A stretch of 64,000 bases of DNA from Chloroherpeton thalassium ATCC 35110 (GCF_000020525.1 NC_011026.1:806001-870000), one strand, 5' to 3'; numbered from the stretch's first letter, positions 1-9,450 are shown. Notes: generated by a model from the sequence alone, not told the origin. Program-made: numbers and translations.

Positions 1-216
1 GGCCGAAATGATTTTGCCAGACTGCGCGTCGGCATTGGCGCGCCGAAAGTGCAAAATGCGTCGTCGTTCGTCTTGGGAAAATTTGGCGAAAGCGAACTGC
101 CAATTGTGGAAGAAACCGCCCGGTTTTGCGCGGATGCTGCCTGCTCATTTCTCGAAACCGATTTAAGCAAAACCATGACGAAGTTCAACCGCAAAGCGCC
201 TGAAGTCACTACTTGA
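1..216 (+). CDS. pth: Peptidyl-tRNA hydrolase, C-terminal part (5' end outside window)
   Basis: Frame 1 is open from the first base to a TGA at 214-216 and gives 71 residues. It contains NDFARLRVGIGAP and, further on, VLGKFGESE, which match the C-terminal half of bacterial Pth (compare FHRLRIGIG and FVLGK in E. coli). It ends with the family-like TMTKFNRK. The enzyme releases peptides from peptidyl-tRNA after abortive translation, in the cytoplasm. The catalytic His and Asn lie upstream of the window and cannot be checked. The frame and the stop are clear, and no hairpin terminator follows immediately. Confidence 0.9.
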   Translation, partial: GRNDFARLRVGIGAPKVQNASSFVLGKFGESELPIVEETARFCADAACSFLETDLSKTMTKFNRKAPEVTT

Positions 217-268
217 CGATCACGCTGCGCTTTCTTCGATTTTTAAATTATTGTAGCCATTTGCCTTA

Positions 269-298
269 CGATTTTTCTGACGTAGATATAAGGCATGC
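269..298. repeat. Direct repeat copy 1 (degenerate half of palindromic element)
   Basis: A 30-base block that differs from 335-364 at only two positions, both within the GTAGA.A.AAGG stretch. Here the block is not followed by its mirror arm, so only the right-hand copy can fold. It lies in the non-coding stretch after pth and looks like a decayed copy of the palindromic element at 348-375. Confidence 0.7.
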
Positions 299-347
299 AA
301 AATTTCTGTTTTGAGGAACACTTTTTGCCCCATCCGATTTTTCTGAC

Positions 348-375
348 GTAGAGACAAGGCATGCCTTGTCTCTAC
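348..375. repeat. Perfect 28-bp palindrome (GTAGAGAC...GTCTCTAC type)
   Basis: The left arm GTAGAGACAAGGCA is followed directly by its exact reverse complement, giving a 28-bp perfect palindrome with no loop. A run of five T follows on the plus strand. It sits between the end of pth (plus) and the end of the COR-domain gene (minus), so it could act as a bidirectional terminator. The GTAGAG/CTCTAC arms recur in another hairpin at 44787-44818, which suggests a dispersed element rather than a terminator unique to this site. Confidence 0.75.
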
Positions 376-404
376 TTTTTCAAAAACGGTGCGGGGACTT
401 GCGG

Positions 405-1577
405 CTATGCAAAAAACGGCGCAAAGGAATTATAAGCGTCGATTAAATCTTTCACAATCTTTACGCCGTTTCTTACGCCTTTAACCGTTTTGTTTAAATC
501 CGACTTGTCGTCTTGCAAATCGTGGATAAGCCGCTTTACCTTATTGAAAACGCCTTTTTTCTTTAACTCCTCCGGCGAGTTGCTCTCTTTGGGTTGATCC
601 AATGCGTTGGCCGCATTTTCCAACTCTTTGGCTTCTTCCTTTTTCCCGTTCTCCGCAAGCAAGCCCGCAAGCTCGTTCAAATGGCCTTGCAGGGTTATGT
701 TGCAGTTATGAAAATTAAAGGTGTTTTTAACAATTTGATGTCCTTGCCCGCCTTGTATGAATGTCTCTATGGTAATGTTATAGTTAATAATAACCGGCTG
801 CATCGGTATTTCCTGACCGGTGATGTCATCCCAATACGGCCGTTGATTGCGATAATGACTTAAGATTTTTCTATCGGATAACAATAGCGGCTTTTTGGTT
901 TCCAGCGCTTCGGGGCGTTTGTCGGACGGCTCGATTCGGTATTGCAGTTCCGGTTTGTCGCTTTTGTAGCTTTGAAAAATAGCGTTGAGCGTTTCTCTTA
1001 AGCGGCTCAGGTAGTCGGTTCTATGCGTTCCTTTCACCTCCACGCTGATGGCGTGGTCTTTTTCGCGCACCAAGGCGAGGCTGCCTTTGCCGTCTTGCAA
1101 AATGACGCCGTAGCGCCATACCGAATCGGACTTGTCGTTTCGGATTTCTTTGTTGTGCCGGACGATGAAGCGCGAAATGGTATCGGGCGGCAAGGGCTGC
1201 TCGGCCTGATAGCGCAGCATCAAGCTTTCGCCGACCGGAAAATAGGGCAACGCTGCCGGACGATCTTCCTTTAAAAGATGCGGGATGACAAGTTCCCCGC
1301 CGTCCTCCGATTCATAAGCCAGTTCGTAATGCTTCATCAGCTTGAAAAGGAACGCATGTTTATCCTCGGGGTAACGCTTTGCATTTATCTGAAAAGCGCT
1401 TCGAAATTCGCTTAAAGCGACCCGATGCCCCCCTTTTTCATTTCGCACCCAATTGATGATTTGATAAACCCCATGGCTAATCCATTCCGGGTTCAGGACT
1501 AAGGTCTTGAACTCTTCCATCTCTTTATACCACAAACTCACGCCGAGCGCATGAAGTCGTATTAGGAGTTCCTCCAC
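405..1577 (-). CDS. COR-domain half of a frameshifted Roco-type protein
   Basis: 390 residues. The N-terminal region (LGVSLWYKEM, then VLNPEWISHGVYQI) matches the start of the COR (C-terminal of Roc) dimerisation domain of Roco GTPases. Near residues 285-305 is a stretch rich in Asn and Ile (IIKNTF/FNFHNCNITLQG-like), followed by a charged, helix-rich tail. The reading frame stays open upstream of the ATG to about 1650 and encodes more COR-like sequence (DEFIKIAEDHDVKNVEELL), so the ATG at 1577 is probably not a natural start. The upstream gene (1601-2785) supplies the Roc GTPase in another frame, which points to a single broken or recoded gene. The exact role of Roco proteins in bacteria is unclear. 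Confidence 0.7.
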   Translation of the reverse strand: MEELLIRLHALGVSLWYKEMEEFKTLVLNPEWISHGVYQIINWVRNEKGGHRVALSEFRSAFQINAKRYPEDKHAFLFKLMKHYELAYESEDGGELVIPHLLKEDRPAALPYFPVGESLMLRYQAEQPLPPDTISRFIVRHNKEIRNDKSDSVWRYGVILQDGKGSLALVREKDHAISVEVKGTHRTDYLSRLRETLNAIFQSYKSDKPELQYRIEPSDKRPEALETKKPLLLSDRKILSHYRNQRPYWDDITGQEIPMQPVIINYNITIETFIQGGQGHQIVKNTFNFHNCNITLQGHLNELAGLLAENGKKEEAKELENAANALDQPKESNSPEELKKKGVFNKVKRLIHDLQDDKSDLNKTVKGVRNGVKIVKDLIDAYNSFAPFFA

Positions 1578-1600
1578 ATTTTTTACGTCATGGTCTTCGG

Positions 1601-2785
1601 CTATCTTAATAAATTCATCCTTGTGATATGCTCTTTTCCATTTTCTTTATCACCTTTGACAAAAATATCCTCCAACGCTTCTTTGACTTCGTAGTTGCTC
1701 TCGGGTATTTCTTTGTTCCATGACGGATTGCTGTTTATATAATCGGCAACCTGCGCTCTGAAGGTTTCCAATTCCTCTTTATCGTCCCGAATGGAAAATT
1801 CATAAACGCCTTGAATCGGATATTTTTCTTTTAGTGTGTTCAGGGGGATTTCAACTTTATTCCGGTCGCGGCGGTTGATGAAAATCATGGCTTGAGAATC
1901 GCCGCCGTAGTTTTTCATGTGGTTTAGCCAATAATCCAAGCGGTTTCGCTCCTCCGTTCGCCCGTCATAGACCATGATGTAAAGGCAACGTTCCGAAAGG
2001 AAAAAACGATGTACGGCGTGGGTGACCGTGTGGCCGGCAAAATCCCAAATTCGCACGTTCATATCGTCTTGTTCCAATTCCCAAAGGGTGGTATCCACAC
2101 CGGCAGTGCTTTCCTCCATAGTGGTCATTTCCGCATCGGGGTTTCTCAGTCGCCTTGCCAAACAGGTTTTGCCTGCGCCCTTATCGCCCAAAATGATAAT
2201 GCGAGCTTCGTTGAGTCGCTTTCCACCTTGCGCTTCCAATTCTTCCAAATATTTTGCCACTTCGGCTGCGCCTAAATTCCTGATTTCTTCAGGCACAGCC
2301 ATGCGTTTTGCCAATGCTTCTTTCTCAAATTCATCCAATTCCAAGCCCTTGTCAAAAATCCGCTGATACAGCTTTCCCCAATATTCGCAGCCTTCGTTTT
2401 GCAGAGCGGTTTGAAAATAGTCCCAAACCTTGCCGTAACGCGCCGTTGAAGTCTCTTGAAAGGCTTTCCCTTTTTTGGCGCTTTCTAAATCTTTTAGAAT
2501 GATGTTTTGTAAATTAATACCCCATCTGGCGGCGTAGGCGGCGGCGGCTCTGGCGGCGGCGGCTCTGGCGGCGGCGGCGGCGAAAGCAAAGGTAACATCT
2601 AACGCATGGAAAATAGAAAAAAGATATTTTTGCCTATCTTCTTTTTTCCAATAGTCAAAATTCCCATTACTTCCCAAAAAAGGCAATGCCCGCACCGCAC
2701 AGCGCCATGCAAACCGCACCACTTGTTCTCTATCCAGATGTTCTAATTCTTGTCTTACTTTTTCTTCAAATTTTTCGAAGGCCAT
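1601..2785 (-). CDS. Roc (Ras-of-complex) GTPase half of a frameshifted Roco-type protein
   Basis: 394 residues. The first ~110 residues are a helical region with a conserved-looking FAWRCAVRALPFL segment and an Ala-rich low-complexity stretch at about 69-87, encoded by GCC/GCG repeats. From about residue 193 there is a Ras-like GTPase: Walker A GDKGAGKT (200-207), switch II DFAGH (248-252) and the guanine-specificity motif NRRD (304-307). The frame ends about 90 residues later, where a Roco protein would enter the COR domain; COR continues in the -1 frame as the neighbour at 405-1577. No leucine-rich repeats are present. The upstream side is bounded by the amt terminator at 2856-2894. Confidence 0.75.
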   Translation of the reverse strand: MAFEKFEEKVRQELEHLDREQVVRFAWRCAVRALPFLGSNGNFDYWKKEDRQKYLFSIFHALDVTFAFAAAAARAAAARAAAAYAARWGINLQNIILKDLESAKKGKAFQETSTARYGKVWDYFQTALQNEGCEYWGKLYQRIFDKGLELDEFEKEALAKRMAVPEEIRNLGAAEVAKYLEELEAQGGKRLNEARIIILGDKGAGKTCLARRLRNPDAEMTTMEESTAGVDTTLWELEQDDMNVRIWDFAGHTVTHAVHRFFLSERCLYIMVYDGRTEERNRLDYWLNHMKNYGGDSQAMIFINRRDRNKVEIPLNTLKEKYPIQGVYEFSIRDDKEELETFRAQVADYINSNPSWNKEIPESNYEVKEALEDIFVKGDKENGKEHITRMNLLR

Positions 2786-2855
2786 TTTGTCAGGGTTTTT
2801 ATGTTAGACGGGGTTTTTTAAAGCAATATAACCATACAAGAAATAGGACAAAATG

Positions 2856-2894
2856 AAAAAGCCCTTACACTTTTTAGCGTGTAAGGGCTTTTTT
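2856..2894 (-). terminator. Rho-independent terminator of amt
   Basis: A perfect stem (AAAAAGCCCTTACAC pairing with GTGTAAGGGCTTTTT) around an 8-base loop. It starts 26 bases after the amt stop on the minus strand and is flanked by A/T runs on both sides, so it could work in both directions. Confidence 0.9.
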
Positions 2895-2919
2895 GCTAAA
2901 TGGAAATTTTCTACGGCGT

Positions 2920-4290
2920 TTAGTTCATGGAACTGACATTGGAAAGAGATTGCTTTTTAGCGTTGCCACTGGCAAATGCAAGCTGATCGTCCTCCGAGAG
3001 GCTTTCGCCATGCTGGCTGAGGTCGAGGCCAAGAAACTCTTGCTCCTCTGTGACACGAAGCGGAATAATCATATCGGTGATTTTGTAAAGCAAATACGAG
3101 CCGCCAAAGGTAAATACCCCAACAATGACCAGCGCCAACAAGTGATGGAGAAATGTGGTGGGATCGCCGTGGATTAAGCCCACTTCGTTAGCGAAGACGG
3201 CTGTTAGGATCATTCCCACAATACCGCCCATGCCGTGGCAAGGAAATACATCAAGTGTGTCGTCCAGCGTGGATTTATTTTTCCAGTACACCGCAAGGTT
3301 GCTGATAATGGAAGCAACTGCACCGATAAAAATACTTGCGCCCACGCTCACAAATCCAGCTGCTGGTGTAATTGCGACCAGGCCAACCACTGCCGCCACC
3401 GCCGCACCTAAAGCTGAAATCTTGCGTCCACGAACGCCATCAAGAAACATCCATGCAAGCATCGCCGACGCAGATGCTGTGTTGGTATTCAAAAACGCGA
3501 CGGTTGCCACATCGCTTGCGGCCAAAGCCGAGCCCGCGTTAAACCCAAACCAACCGAACCAAAGCATCCCTGTGCCAAGCAACACAAATGGAATATTGGC
3601 TGGCGTATGAGGCTCGCTTTTAATGTGACTCTTGCGCCGTCCCAAAACCATCGCGCCTGCAAGAGCAGCAAAACCAGCTGACATGTGAACTACCGTACCG
3701 CCGGCAAAATCAAGTACGCCCATTTGGCGAAGAAATCCTTCAGGATGCCAGGTCCAATGTGCCAATGGCGTATAAATTAAAAGCACCCAAAGTGTGATGA
3801 ATAACAGGTAACTCGAAAAACGAACACGCTCGGCAAATGAACCGGTAATGAGCGCTGGGGTGATAATCGCAAATTTCAGTTGAAATAAGGCAAAAAGGGC
3901 AAGCGGAATGGTTGGTGAGAGGTCGGGGTGTGTTGCGCCATCGACATGATTAAACATAAAATAGGTAAAAGGATTTCCGATAAACCCGCCAATGCTATCG
4001 CCAAATGAAAGGCTAAAACCAACCACAACCCACAAAATACTAACCACGCCCATCGCGACAAAACTTTGCAACATCGTAGAAATGATATTCCTTTTGCCAA
4101 CCATGCCGCCGTAGAAAAACGAAAGCCCTGGCGTCATTAGTAGCACCAATGCTGTTGCTGTTAGCATCCAAGCGACATCACCAGGCACGATATCACCTCC
4201 TGTTACACTTTGCGGAACATGCGGCACAACTGCCCCATATAAACTCACCATAAGCAACAGACCCAATGGAATGCTCCAGTATTTTTTCAT
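2920..4290 (-). CDS. amt: Ammonium transporter (Amt/MEP/Rh family)
   Basis: 456 residues, the usual length. A hydrophobic N-terminal segment (about 5-25) looks like a cleavable signal, and about eleven membrane segments follow. Family features seen: MLTATALVLLMTPGLSFFYGG near residue 45-65, LDFAGGTVVHMSAG containing the conserved Asp and first pore His, and FPCHGMGGIVG with the second pore His. It conducts ammonium or ammonia across the inner membrane. The start is backed by an AAAAAGGAG ribosome-binding site. No glnB/glnK (PII) gene is adjacent, unlike many amt loci. It is transcribed alone and ends at a strong hairpin. Together with glutamate synthase at 25471 it covers part of nitrogen assimilation. 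Confidence 0.95.
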   Translation of the reverse strand: MKKYWSIPLGLLLMVSLYGAVVPHVPQSVTGGDIVPGDVAWMLTATALVLLMTPGLSFFYGGMVGKRNIISTMLQSFVAMGVVSILWVVVGFSLSFGDSIGGFIGNPFTYFMFNHVDGATHPDLSPTIPLALFALFQLKFAIITPALITGSFAERVRFSSYLLFITLWVLLIYTPLAHWTWHPEGFLRQMGVLDFAGGTVVHMSAGFAALAGAMVLGRRKSHIKSEPHTPANIPFVLLGTGMLWFGWFGFNAGSALAASDVATVAFLNTNTASASAMLAWMFLDGVRGRKISALGAAVAAVVGLVAITPAAGFVSVGASIFIGAVASIISNLAVYWKNKSTLDDTLDVFPCHGMGGIVGMILTAVFANEVGLIHGDPTTFLHHLLALVIVGVFTFGGSYLLYKITDMIIPLRVTEEQEFLGLDLSQHGESLSEDDQLAFASGNAKKQSLSNVSSMN

Positions 4291-4297
4291 GCGAATT

Positions 4298-4306
4298 CTC
4301 CTTTTT
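4298..4306 (-). promoter_or_regulatory. Ribosome-binding site of amt
   Basis: AAAAAGGAG on the minus strand, seven bases before the ATG at 4290. It supports that start. Confidence 0.8.
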
Positions 4307-4701
4307 GATGTTCCCCGAAACCCCGTGGGCGCTTAGTTTGCGAGGAAGTCCGATATGTTTCTGAGGATAAATAAAGCCCGCTCATTCAAGCGATAACTGA
4401 AAATTAAATATAGATAACTTTATTAATAATAATCCCAAGAAGTACTTAAAATCTTAAAAGAAAACACAAAAAAGTATATAAAAAGCACACTTTTGGAACA
4501 AAAAAGGATAATTATTATTTCAATTGTTCTTTTTCTTGAGCCATTTGGTTCTCTTAAAATCGAGCAGTGGGCGCGACTTGATTTATGCAGATTTGGCGAA
4601 AATGTCCTTGAAAAGAGGCTTTCGCGTAGCTTGAAAGTTGGTTATATTTTTGCCATTTAAAATGTAACTCTGAGAAGATAGAAACCATTTAACATTCAAT
4701 T
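4307..4701. other. AT-rich divergent intergenic region amt / MoxR
   Basis: About 395 bases between divergent genes, so both promoters should lie here. It is AT-rich with many A and T tracts. I looked for a sigma-54 promoter (GG and GC at -24/-12) facing amt and saw none that fits. No open reading frame or strong hairpin was found. Confidence 0.5.
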
Positions 4702-5700
4702 ATGCAAAGTGCCTCTTCGATAGAAGAAATTAATGCGAAGATTAAAGCCGAATCGGCCTTTGTTGAAAAGTTGCGCCAGGAAATCAGCAAGGTGGTTATC
4801 GGTCAAGAATATGTTATCAATCGACTGCTGATCGGGTTGCTAACCAACGGACATGTTTTGCTTGAAGGCGTGCCAGGTTTGGCCAAAACGCTCACGGTGA
4901 GCACGCTGGCCAAAGCCATCAATTTGAAATTTCAGCGCATGCAGTTTACGCCCGATTTGCTTCCTGCCGACTTGATTGGAACGCTGATTTACAATCAAAA
5001 GGACATGAAGTTTTACACCAAAAAAGGGCCTATTTTTGCAAACATCATTTTAGCCGATGAAATCAACCGCTCGCCGGCCAAAGTGCAATCGGCGCTGCTC
5101 GAAGGCATGCAAGAACGCCAAGTGACCATTGGCGAGGAAACCTTCAAACTGGACGATCCATTTCTCGTTTTGGCAACGCAAAACCCCGTCGAGCAAGAAG
5201 GCACGTATCCGCTGCCCGAAGCGCAAGTCGACCGTTTCATGATGAAGCTGATGGTTGATTATCCAACCCGCGAAGAAGAATTGGAAATCATGCGGCGAAT
5301 GGCGCGAACGGAAAAGAAAGAATCGGTTTCTGCCTGCATTACGCGTGAGGAAATTTTGCGAGCCCGCGCTGTGCTCAATGACGTTTATATGGACGAAAAA
5401 GTAGAGAAATACATCGTTGATATTGTTTTTGCGACACGAGAGCCAGAAAAATATGGCTTAAATGGTTTGAAAACGCTGATTGCCTACGGCGCTTCCCCTC
5501 GTGCCACCATCTATTTGAACCTTGCCGCCAAAGCCCATGCGTTTTTAAACCACCGCGGCTACTCTACGCCGGAAGATGTCAAAACCATTGCGTATGATGT
5601 GCTTCGCCATCGAATTATTCCGACTTATGAAGCCGAGGCTCAGGACGTAAAAACAGAAGATTTAGTACGACAAATTCTCAACTCAGTGAATGTCCCGTAA
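4702..5700 (+). CDS. MoxR-family AAA+ ATPase
   Basis: 332 residues, typical for MoxR. Walker A is GVPGLAKT (about 52-59), followed by the family block FTPDLLPADLIG. Walker B lies in IILADEINR and the sensor region in LATQNPVEQEGTYPLPEAQ. The C-terminal lid domain carries YGASPRA. MoxR proteins act as chaperone-like ATPases that help assemble or activate metal-dependent or surface proteins, usually with a von Willebrand A (VWA) domain partner and a DUF58 protein. Neither partner is next door: the following gene encodes an AP2-like protein. The function is therefore only family-level. Confidence 0.92.
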   Translation: MQSASSIEEINAKIKAESAFVEKLRQEISKVVIGQEYVINRLLIGLLTNGHVLLEGVPGLAKTLTVSTLAKAINLKFQRMQFTPDLLPADLIGTLIYNQKDMKFYTKKGPIFANIILADEINRSPAKVQSALLEGMQERQVTIGEETFKLDDPFLVLATQNPVEQEGTYPLPEAQVDRFMMKLMVDYPTREEELEIMRRMARTEKKESVSACITREEILRARAVLNDVYMDEKVEKYIVDIVFATREPEKYGLNGLKTLIAYGASPRATIYLNLAAKAHAFLNHRGYSTPEDVKTIAYDVLRHRIIPTYEAEAQDVKTEDLVRQILNSVNVP

Positions 5701-5783
5701 AAAAAATGTGTTCTTTTGATAATTAAAACCGTTGAAAACAGGTTTTTCCTAATAGAAACCGTAACAAAAGCAGTAACGACATT

Positions 5784-6407
5784 ATGATGAATAAGAACGG
5801 TCAAGAAATCATGGACAAATCGATGAGGCCGCACGAACAACATCGGGAAAATAAAGAGCGTGGAATTAGCCGTATTGATAGCAGCAATACACACGGCTGG
5901 TTTGTTCGAGTTTATCGCGATGAAGCGATTTATTCAAAACTATTTAGCGATGGCCGACATGGCGGAAAACCGCAGGCATTGGAAGCTGCCGTCGATTACC
6001 GCAACGAGCTTGAAGCGCTTTTAGATAGCACCGATAATCGTCCAAGGCGCAATAATCGTTTGCCCCTTGCGCTTCGCAATAAGCGAAATAAAACGGGCGT
6101 CATCGGGGTTTGCTACCGCGAACGCCGGCTGCCAAGCGGACGCGTTAGTAAATGTTACTCGGTGAGCTGGGCGCCAGAACCAAATGTTCAAAAATGCACC
6201 TCATTTTCGATCACCAAGTATGGCAAAGAAGAGGCTTTTCGCCGAGCCTGTACGCTTCGCGAACAAATGCTGAAAGAAATTGTAGGCGATGATTGCGATC
6301 TGCCAAAAAGCAGAAAAAAGCCAAAGCGCCGTAAATATGTTCGCGCCGAAAAGATCATGAAGAAACTCAAGAAAAAGCGCACCGACACAGAAGGCCTTGC
6401 CGCTTAG
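5784..6407 (+). CDS. AP2/ERF-like DNA-binding protein with two domains
   Basis: 207 residues, strongly basic. Residues about 28-78 (starting GISRIDSSNTHGWFVRVYRD and ending ALEAAVDYRNEL) and about 103-160 (TGVIGVCYRER... then SFSITKYGKEEAFRRA) both resemble the AP2/ERF fold, three beta strands and a helix. The tail from about 170 is very rich in Lys and Arg. AP2 domains bind DNA; in bacteria they occur in homing endonucleases and in stand-alone proteins of unknown role. No nuclease motif (HNH, GIY-YIG) is visible. Starts at 5784, 5787 or 5811 are possible. It lies 83 bases after the MoxR gene and ends before a bidirectional terminator. Confidence 0.7.
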   Translation: MMNKNGQEIMDKSMRPHEQHRENKERGISRIDSSNTHGWFVRVYRDEAIYSKLFSDGRHGGKPQALEAAVDYRNELEALLDSTDNRPRRNNRLPLALRNKRNKTGVIGVCYRERRLPSGRVSKCYSVSWAPEPNVQKCTSFSITKYGKEEAFRRACTLREQMLKEIVGDDCDLPKSRKKPKRRKYVRAEKIMKKLKKKRTDTEGLAA

Positions 6408-6446
6408 TTTATTTGCAAGGCAGTTGCCGGTTATTCTTTCGAAATG

Positions 6447-6475
6447 AAAAAGCCGCCTATAAAAGGCGGCTTTTT
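6447..6475. terminator. Bidirectional terminator between AP2-like gene and ppdK
   Basis: AAAAGCCGCCT and AGGCGGCTTTTT pair around a short loop with A and T runs on the two sides. It lies between two convergent genes ending at 6407 (plus) and 6496 (minus), so it can serve both. Confidence 0.88.
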
Positions 6476-6495
6476 ATTTTGTTCTCAAAAGTCAA

Positions 6496-9264
6496 TTATC
6501 CTTGAACTTCAAGCAAAGCCGAACGAGCAGCGGCCAAACGAGCAATTGGCACGCGGAACGGACTGCAAGAAACATAATCCAAGCCGATATTGTGGCAGAA
6601 GCGAATAGAACCTGGTTCGCCACCATGTTCACCGCAAACACCGAGCTTCATGCCAGGTCTGGCTTCACGGCCATCTTCAGCAGAAATTTTCACCAAACGG
6701 CCAACACCTGGTTGATCAAGCGCTTCAAACGGATTGCGTTCGTAAATATCGAGCTTTTGGTAAGTTGGCAAGTATTGACCGGAATCGTCGCGGCTCATGC
6801 CGAGTCCCATCTGGGTCAAATCGTTTGTGCCATAGCTGAAGAATTGCGCCACTTTGGCAATTTCACCAGAGGTGAGCGCCGCACGAGGCACTTCAATCAT
6901 GGTTCCAACGAGATAGTCCACTTTGCAGCCTTTTTCTTCAAAAACTTTCGCTGCAGCTTCGTTAATCACTTTTGCCGAAAGCTCAAGCTCTTTAACATGA
7001 CCAACAAGCGGCACCATAATTTCCGGTGTGACATCTACGCCTTCCGTTTTCAACGTGCAAGCGGCTTCAAAAACGGCGCGAGCTTGCATTTCTGTAATTT
7101 CTGGATAGCTAATGCCAAGACGGCAACCACGAAGACCCAACATTGGGTTGAACTCGTGGAGCGACTCGATGCGATCATGCACATAATCGTAGCTCTTTCC
7201 GAGTTTTTCCGCCAACTCGCGAATTTCTTTTTCTTCGTGTGGAAGGAATTCATGAAGCGGTGGATCGAGCAAGCGAATGGTTACTGGACGATCGCCCATG
7301 ACCTTCAAAATATTGTAGAAATCTTCGCGCTGATACGGAAGCAATTTGTCGAGAGCGACACGGCGTCCAGCTTCATCTTCAGCCAAAATCATTTCGCGAA
7401 CCGCATCGATGCGATCGCCACCGAAGAACATGTGCTCGGTGCGGCAAAGGCCAATGCCTTCGGCACCAAATGCAATCGCGATTTCGGACTGATCGGGCTG
7501 ATCGGCGTTGGTGCGAATTTTAAGACGACGATGTTTGTCTGCCCAAGACATGATACGATCGTACATCTGATAAATTGGGGAATCTTTCGGATCCAGTGTT
7601 TTTTCAATAATAACCTGAAGGACTTCGGATGGCTTGGTGGTGATTTCGCCTTGAATCACTTCGCCAGTTGAACCGTCGATAGAAATGTAATCGCCTTCTT
7701 TGAGCACGACACTTTTTCCTTCAACTGTCATTTGACCTTTTTGATAATCGATGTGAAGCACGCCGCAGCCGGCCACACACACTTTACCCATTTGGCGCGC
7801 CACCAAGGCAGCGTGAGAAGTCATTCCGCCGCGAGCGGTTAAGATACCTTCGGCAGCAGCCATCCCGCGAATGTCTTCTGGTGAAGTTTCAATGCGAACC
7901 AAAATCACTTCTTCGCCACGCTTTGCAGCATCTTCTGCGTCGTGAGCGTTGAAATAAATTCTGCCACAAGCAGCACCCGGACCTGCGTTCAAGCCTTTGG
8001 CGAGCAGGCGTCCGCTTTCGATGGCCAATTGCTTTTCTTTAAGGTCAAAAATTGGACGGAGAAGCTGGTTGAGCTGCTCAGGCTCAATGCGAAGCAAAGC
8101 TTCGGCTTCATTGATGAGCTCCTGATCTCTCATATCCAACGCAATTTTGATCGCGGCAAACGCGGTACGTTTACCAACACGGCACTGAAGCATCCATAAT
8201 TTTCCGTTCTCGATGGTGAATTCGATATCCATCATGTCGCGGTAGTGCGCTTCAAGCTTTCTGCGAATATCTTCCAATTGCTGATAAATTACCGCATTCT
8301 CAGCTTTAAGCTGCTCGAGTTTTAGCGGCGTGCGTGTGCCAGCAACCACATCTTCGCCCTGTGCGTTCATTAAATATTCACCGTAGAAAATGTCGTCGCC
8401 CGTAGCCGCATCGCGTGTAAAAGCAACACCTGTACCGGAATCTTCGCCCATGTTTCCAAACACCATGGATTGCACGTTACAAGCCGTTCCCCATGAAGCA
8501 GGAATATCATTCAATTTGCGATAGATAATTGCGCGTTCGTTGTTCCAGCTTCCGAACACAGCGCCGATTGCACCTTTGAGCTGTTCGTATGGATCTTCTG
8601 GGAAATCGTTGCCTGTTTTTTCTTTGATGGCGATTTTGTAGCGGCTGACAAGGTCTTTCAAATCTTCAACTTTAAACTCGGTATCGAGCTCAATGCCAAG
8701 TTCTTCTTTTTTTGCTTCTAAGATCACTTCAAATGGATCAGCCTCTTTTTTGTTGGTTGGCTTCAGTCCAAGTACCACATCACCATACATTTGAACGAAA
8801 CGGCGATAGCAATCCCAAGCAAAACGAGGATTGTTGGAACGAGTGGCCAGCCCTTCAACGGTAATATTATTCAAACCGAGATTCAAAATAGTGTCCATCA
8901 TGCCTGGCATAGAAGCACGCGCACCGGAACGCACCGAAACAAGCAACGGATTTTTTGGGTCACCGAATTTTTTTCCTACAATTTCCTCGACCGTTTTCAG
9001 CGCTTCTGGGACGTCGTTTTCAAGCAAGCCTTCAGGATACACTTGGTTATTCTCATAATAATAAGTACAAACGTCTGTGGTCAAGGTAAATCCGGGAGGA
9101 ACGGGTAGGCCAATGCTTGCCATTTCAGCAAGGTTTGCGCCTTTTCCGCCGAGTAAATTCTTCATTGCTGCGTTTCCGTCAGCTTTACCACCCCCAAAAT
9201 GGTAGATGAATTTTGTGGCCTCTGCTGGACTCTTTTGTTCCGAGGATTCTGTTTTTGTAGCCAT
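6496..9264 (-). CDS. ppdK: Pyruvate, phosphate dikinase
   Basis: 922 residues, slightly longer than the usual ~875-900. It interconverts pyruvate, ATP and phosphate with phosphoenolpyruvate, AMP and pyrophosphate. The N-terminal ATP-grasp part has [21 protein letters not shown] and the segment [16 protein letters not shown]. The swivelling phospho-histidine domain has [19 protein letters not shown] with the catalytic His in TSHAA. The C-terminal PEP-binding domain has the [10 protein letters not shown] block and ends near the catalytic Cys in [17 protein letters not shown]. In green sulfur bacteria this enzyme feeds pyruvate from the reverse TCA cycle into gluconeogenesis. The gene stands alone, and the first ~15 residues are a non-conserved polar extension. 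Confidence 0.97.
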   Translation of the reverse strand: MATKTESSEQKSPAEATKFIYHFGGGKADGNAAMKNLLGGKGANLAEMASIGLPVPPGFTLTTDVCTYYYENNQVYPEGLLENDVPEALKTVEEIVGKKFGDPKNPLLVSVRSGARASMPGMMDTILNLGLNNITVEGLATRSNNPRFAWDCYRRFVQMYGDVVLGLKPTNKKEADPFEVILEAKKEELGIELDTEFKVEDLKDLVSRYKIAIKEKTGNDFPEDPYEQLKGAIGAVFGSWNNERAIIYRKLNDIPASWGTACNVQSMVFGNMGEDSGTGVAFTRDAATGDDIFYGEYLMNAQGEDVVAGTRTPLKLEQLKAENAVIYQQLEDIRRKLEAHYRDMMDIEFTIENGKLWMLQCRVGKRTAFAAIKIALDMRDQELINEAEALLRIEPEQLNQLLRPIFDLKEKQLAIESGRLLAKGLNAGPGAACGRIYFNAHDAEDAAKRGEEVILVRIETSPEDIRGMAAAEGILTARGGMTSHAALVARQMGKVCVAGCGVLHIDYQKGQMTVEGKSVVLKEGDYISIDGSTGEVIQGEITTKPSEVLQVIIEKTLDPKDSPIYQMYDRIMSWADKHRRLKIRTNADQPDQSEIAIAFGAEGIGLCRTEHMFFGGDRIDAVREMILAEDEAGRRVALDKLLPYQREDFYNILKVMGDRPVTIRLLDPPLHEFLPHEEKEIRELAEKLGKSYDYVHDRIESLHEFNPMLGLRGCRLGISYPEITEMQARAVFEAACTLKTEGVDVTPEIMVPLVGHVKELELSAKVINEAAAKVFEEKGCKVDYLVGTMIEVPRAALTSGEIAKVAQFFSYGTNDLTQMGLGMSRDDSGQYLPTYQKLDIYERNPFEALDQPGVGRLVKISAEDGREARPGMKLGVCGEHGGEPGSIRFCHNIGLDYVSCSPFRVPIARLAAARSALLEVQG

Positions 9265-9450
9265 TGTTTAAAACTCCGGAGTTTGTTTTGATGATTTTGA
9301 AGCGTTTTTTATTCAGTTTTAAATAGCTGTGACTGGGTCAGCCAGTGCTGAAAAAACTCAGCGAAGTTAAGGAAACTCACATGCTTGACAAAGCCAATCG
9401 TTGCCTCCTTACCGCATTATTTTTCAAATATTCTGAAAAAAATAAACCCG

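Noticed and set aside
1625-1655. Programmed -1 frameshift site in the Roco gene
   Set aside because: An AAAA run is present but not a classical XXXYYYZ slippery heptamer in the right frame, so I report only a frameshift.
4307-4701. Sigma-54 promoter for amt
   Set aside because: No GG/GC pair with correct spacing was found on the minus strand.
6502-7671. Long plus-strand frame antisense to ppdK
   Set aside because: It is a shadow of a well-supported minus-strand gene; no family motif or ribosome-binding site is visible.
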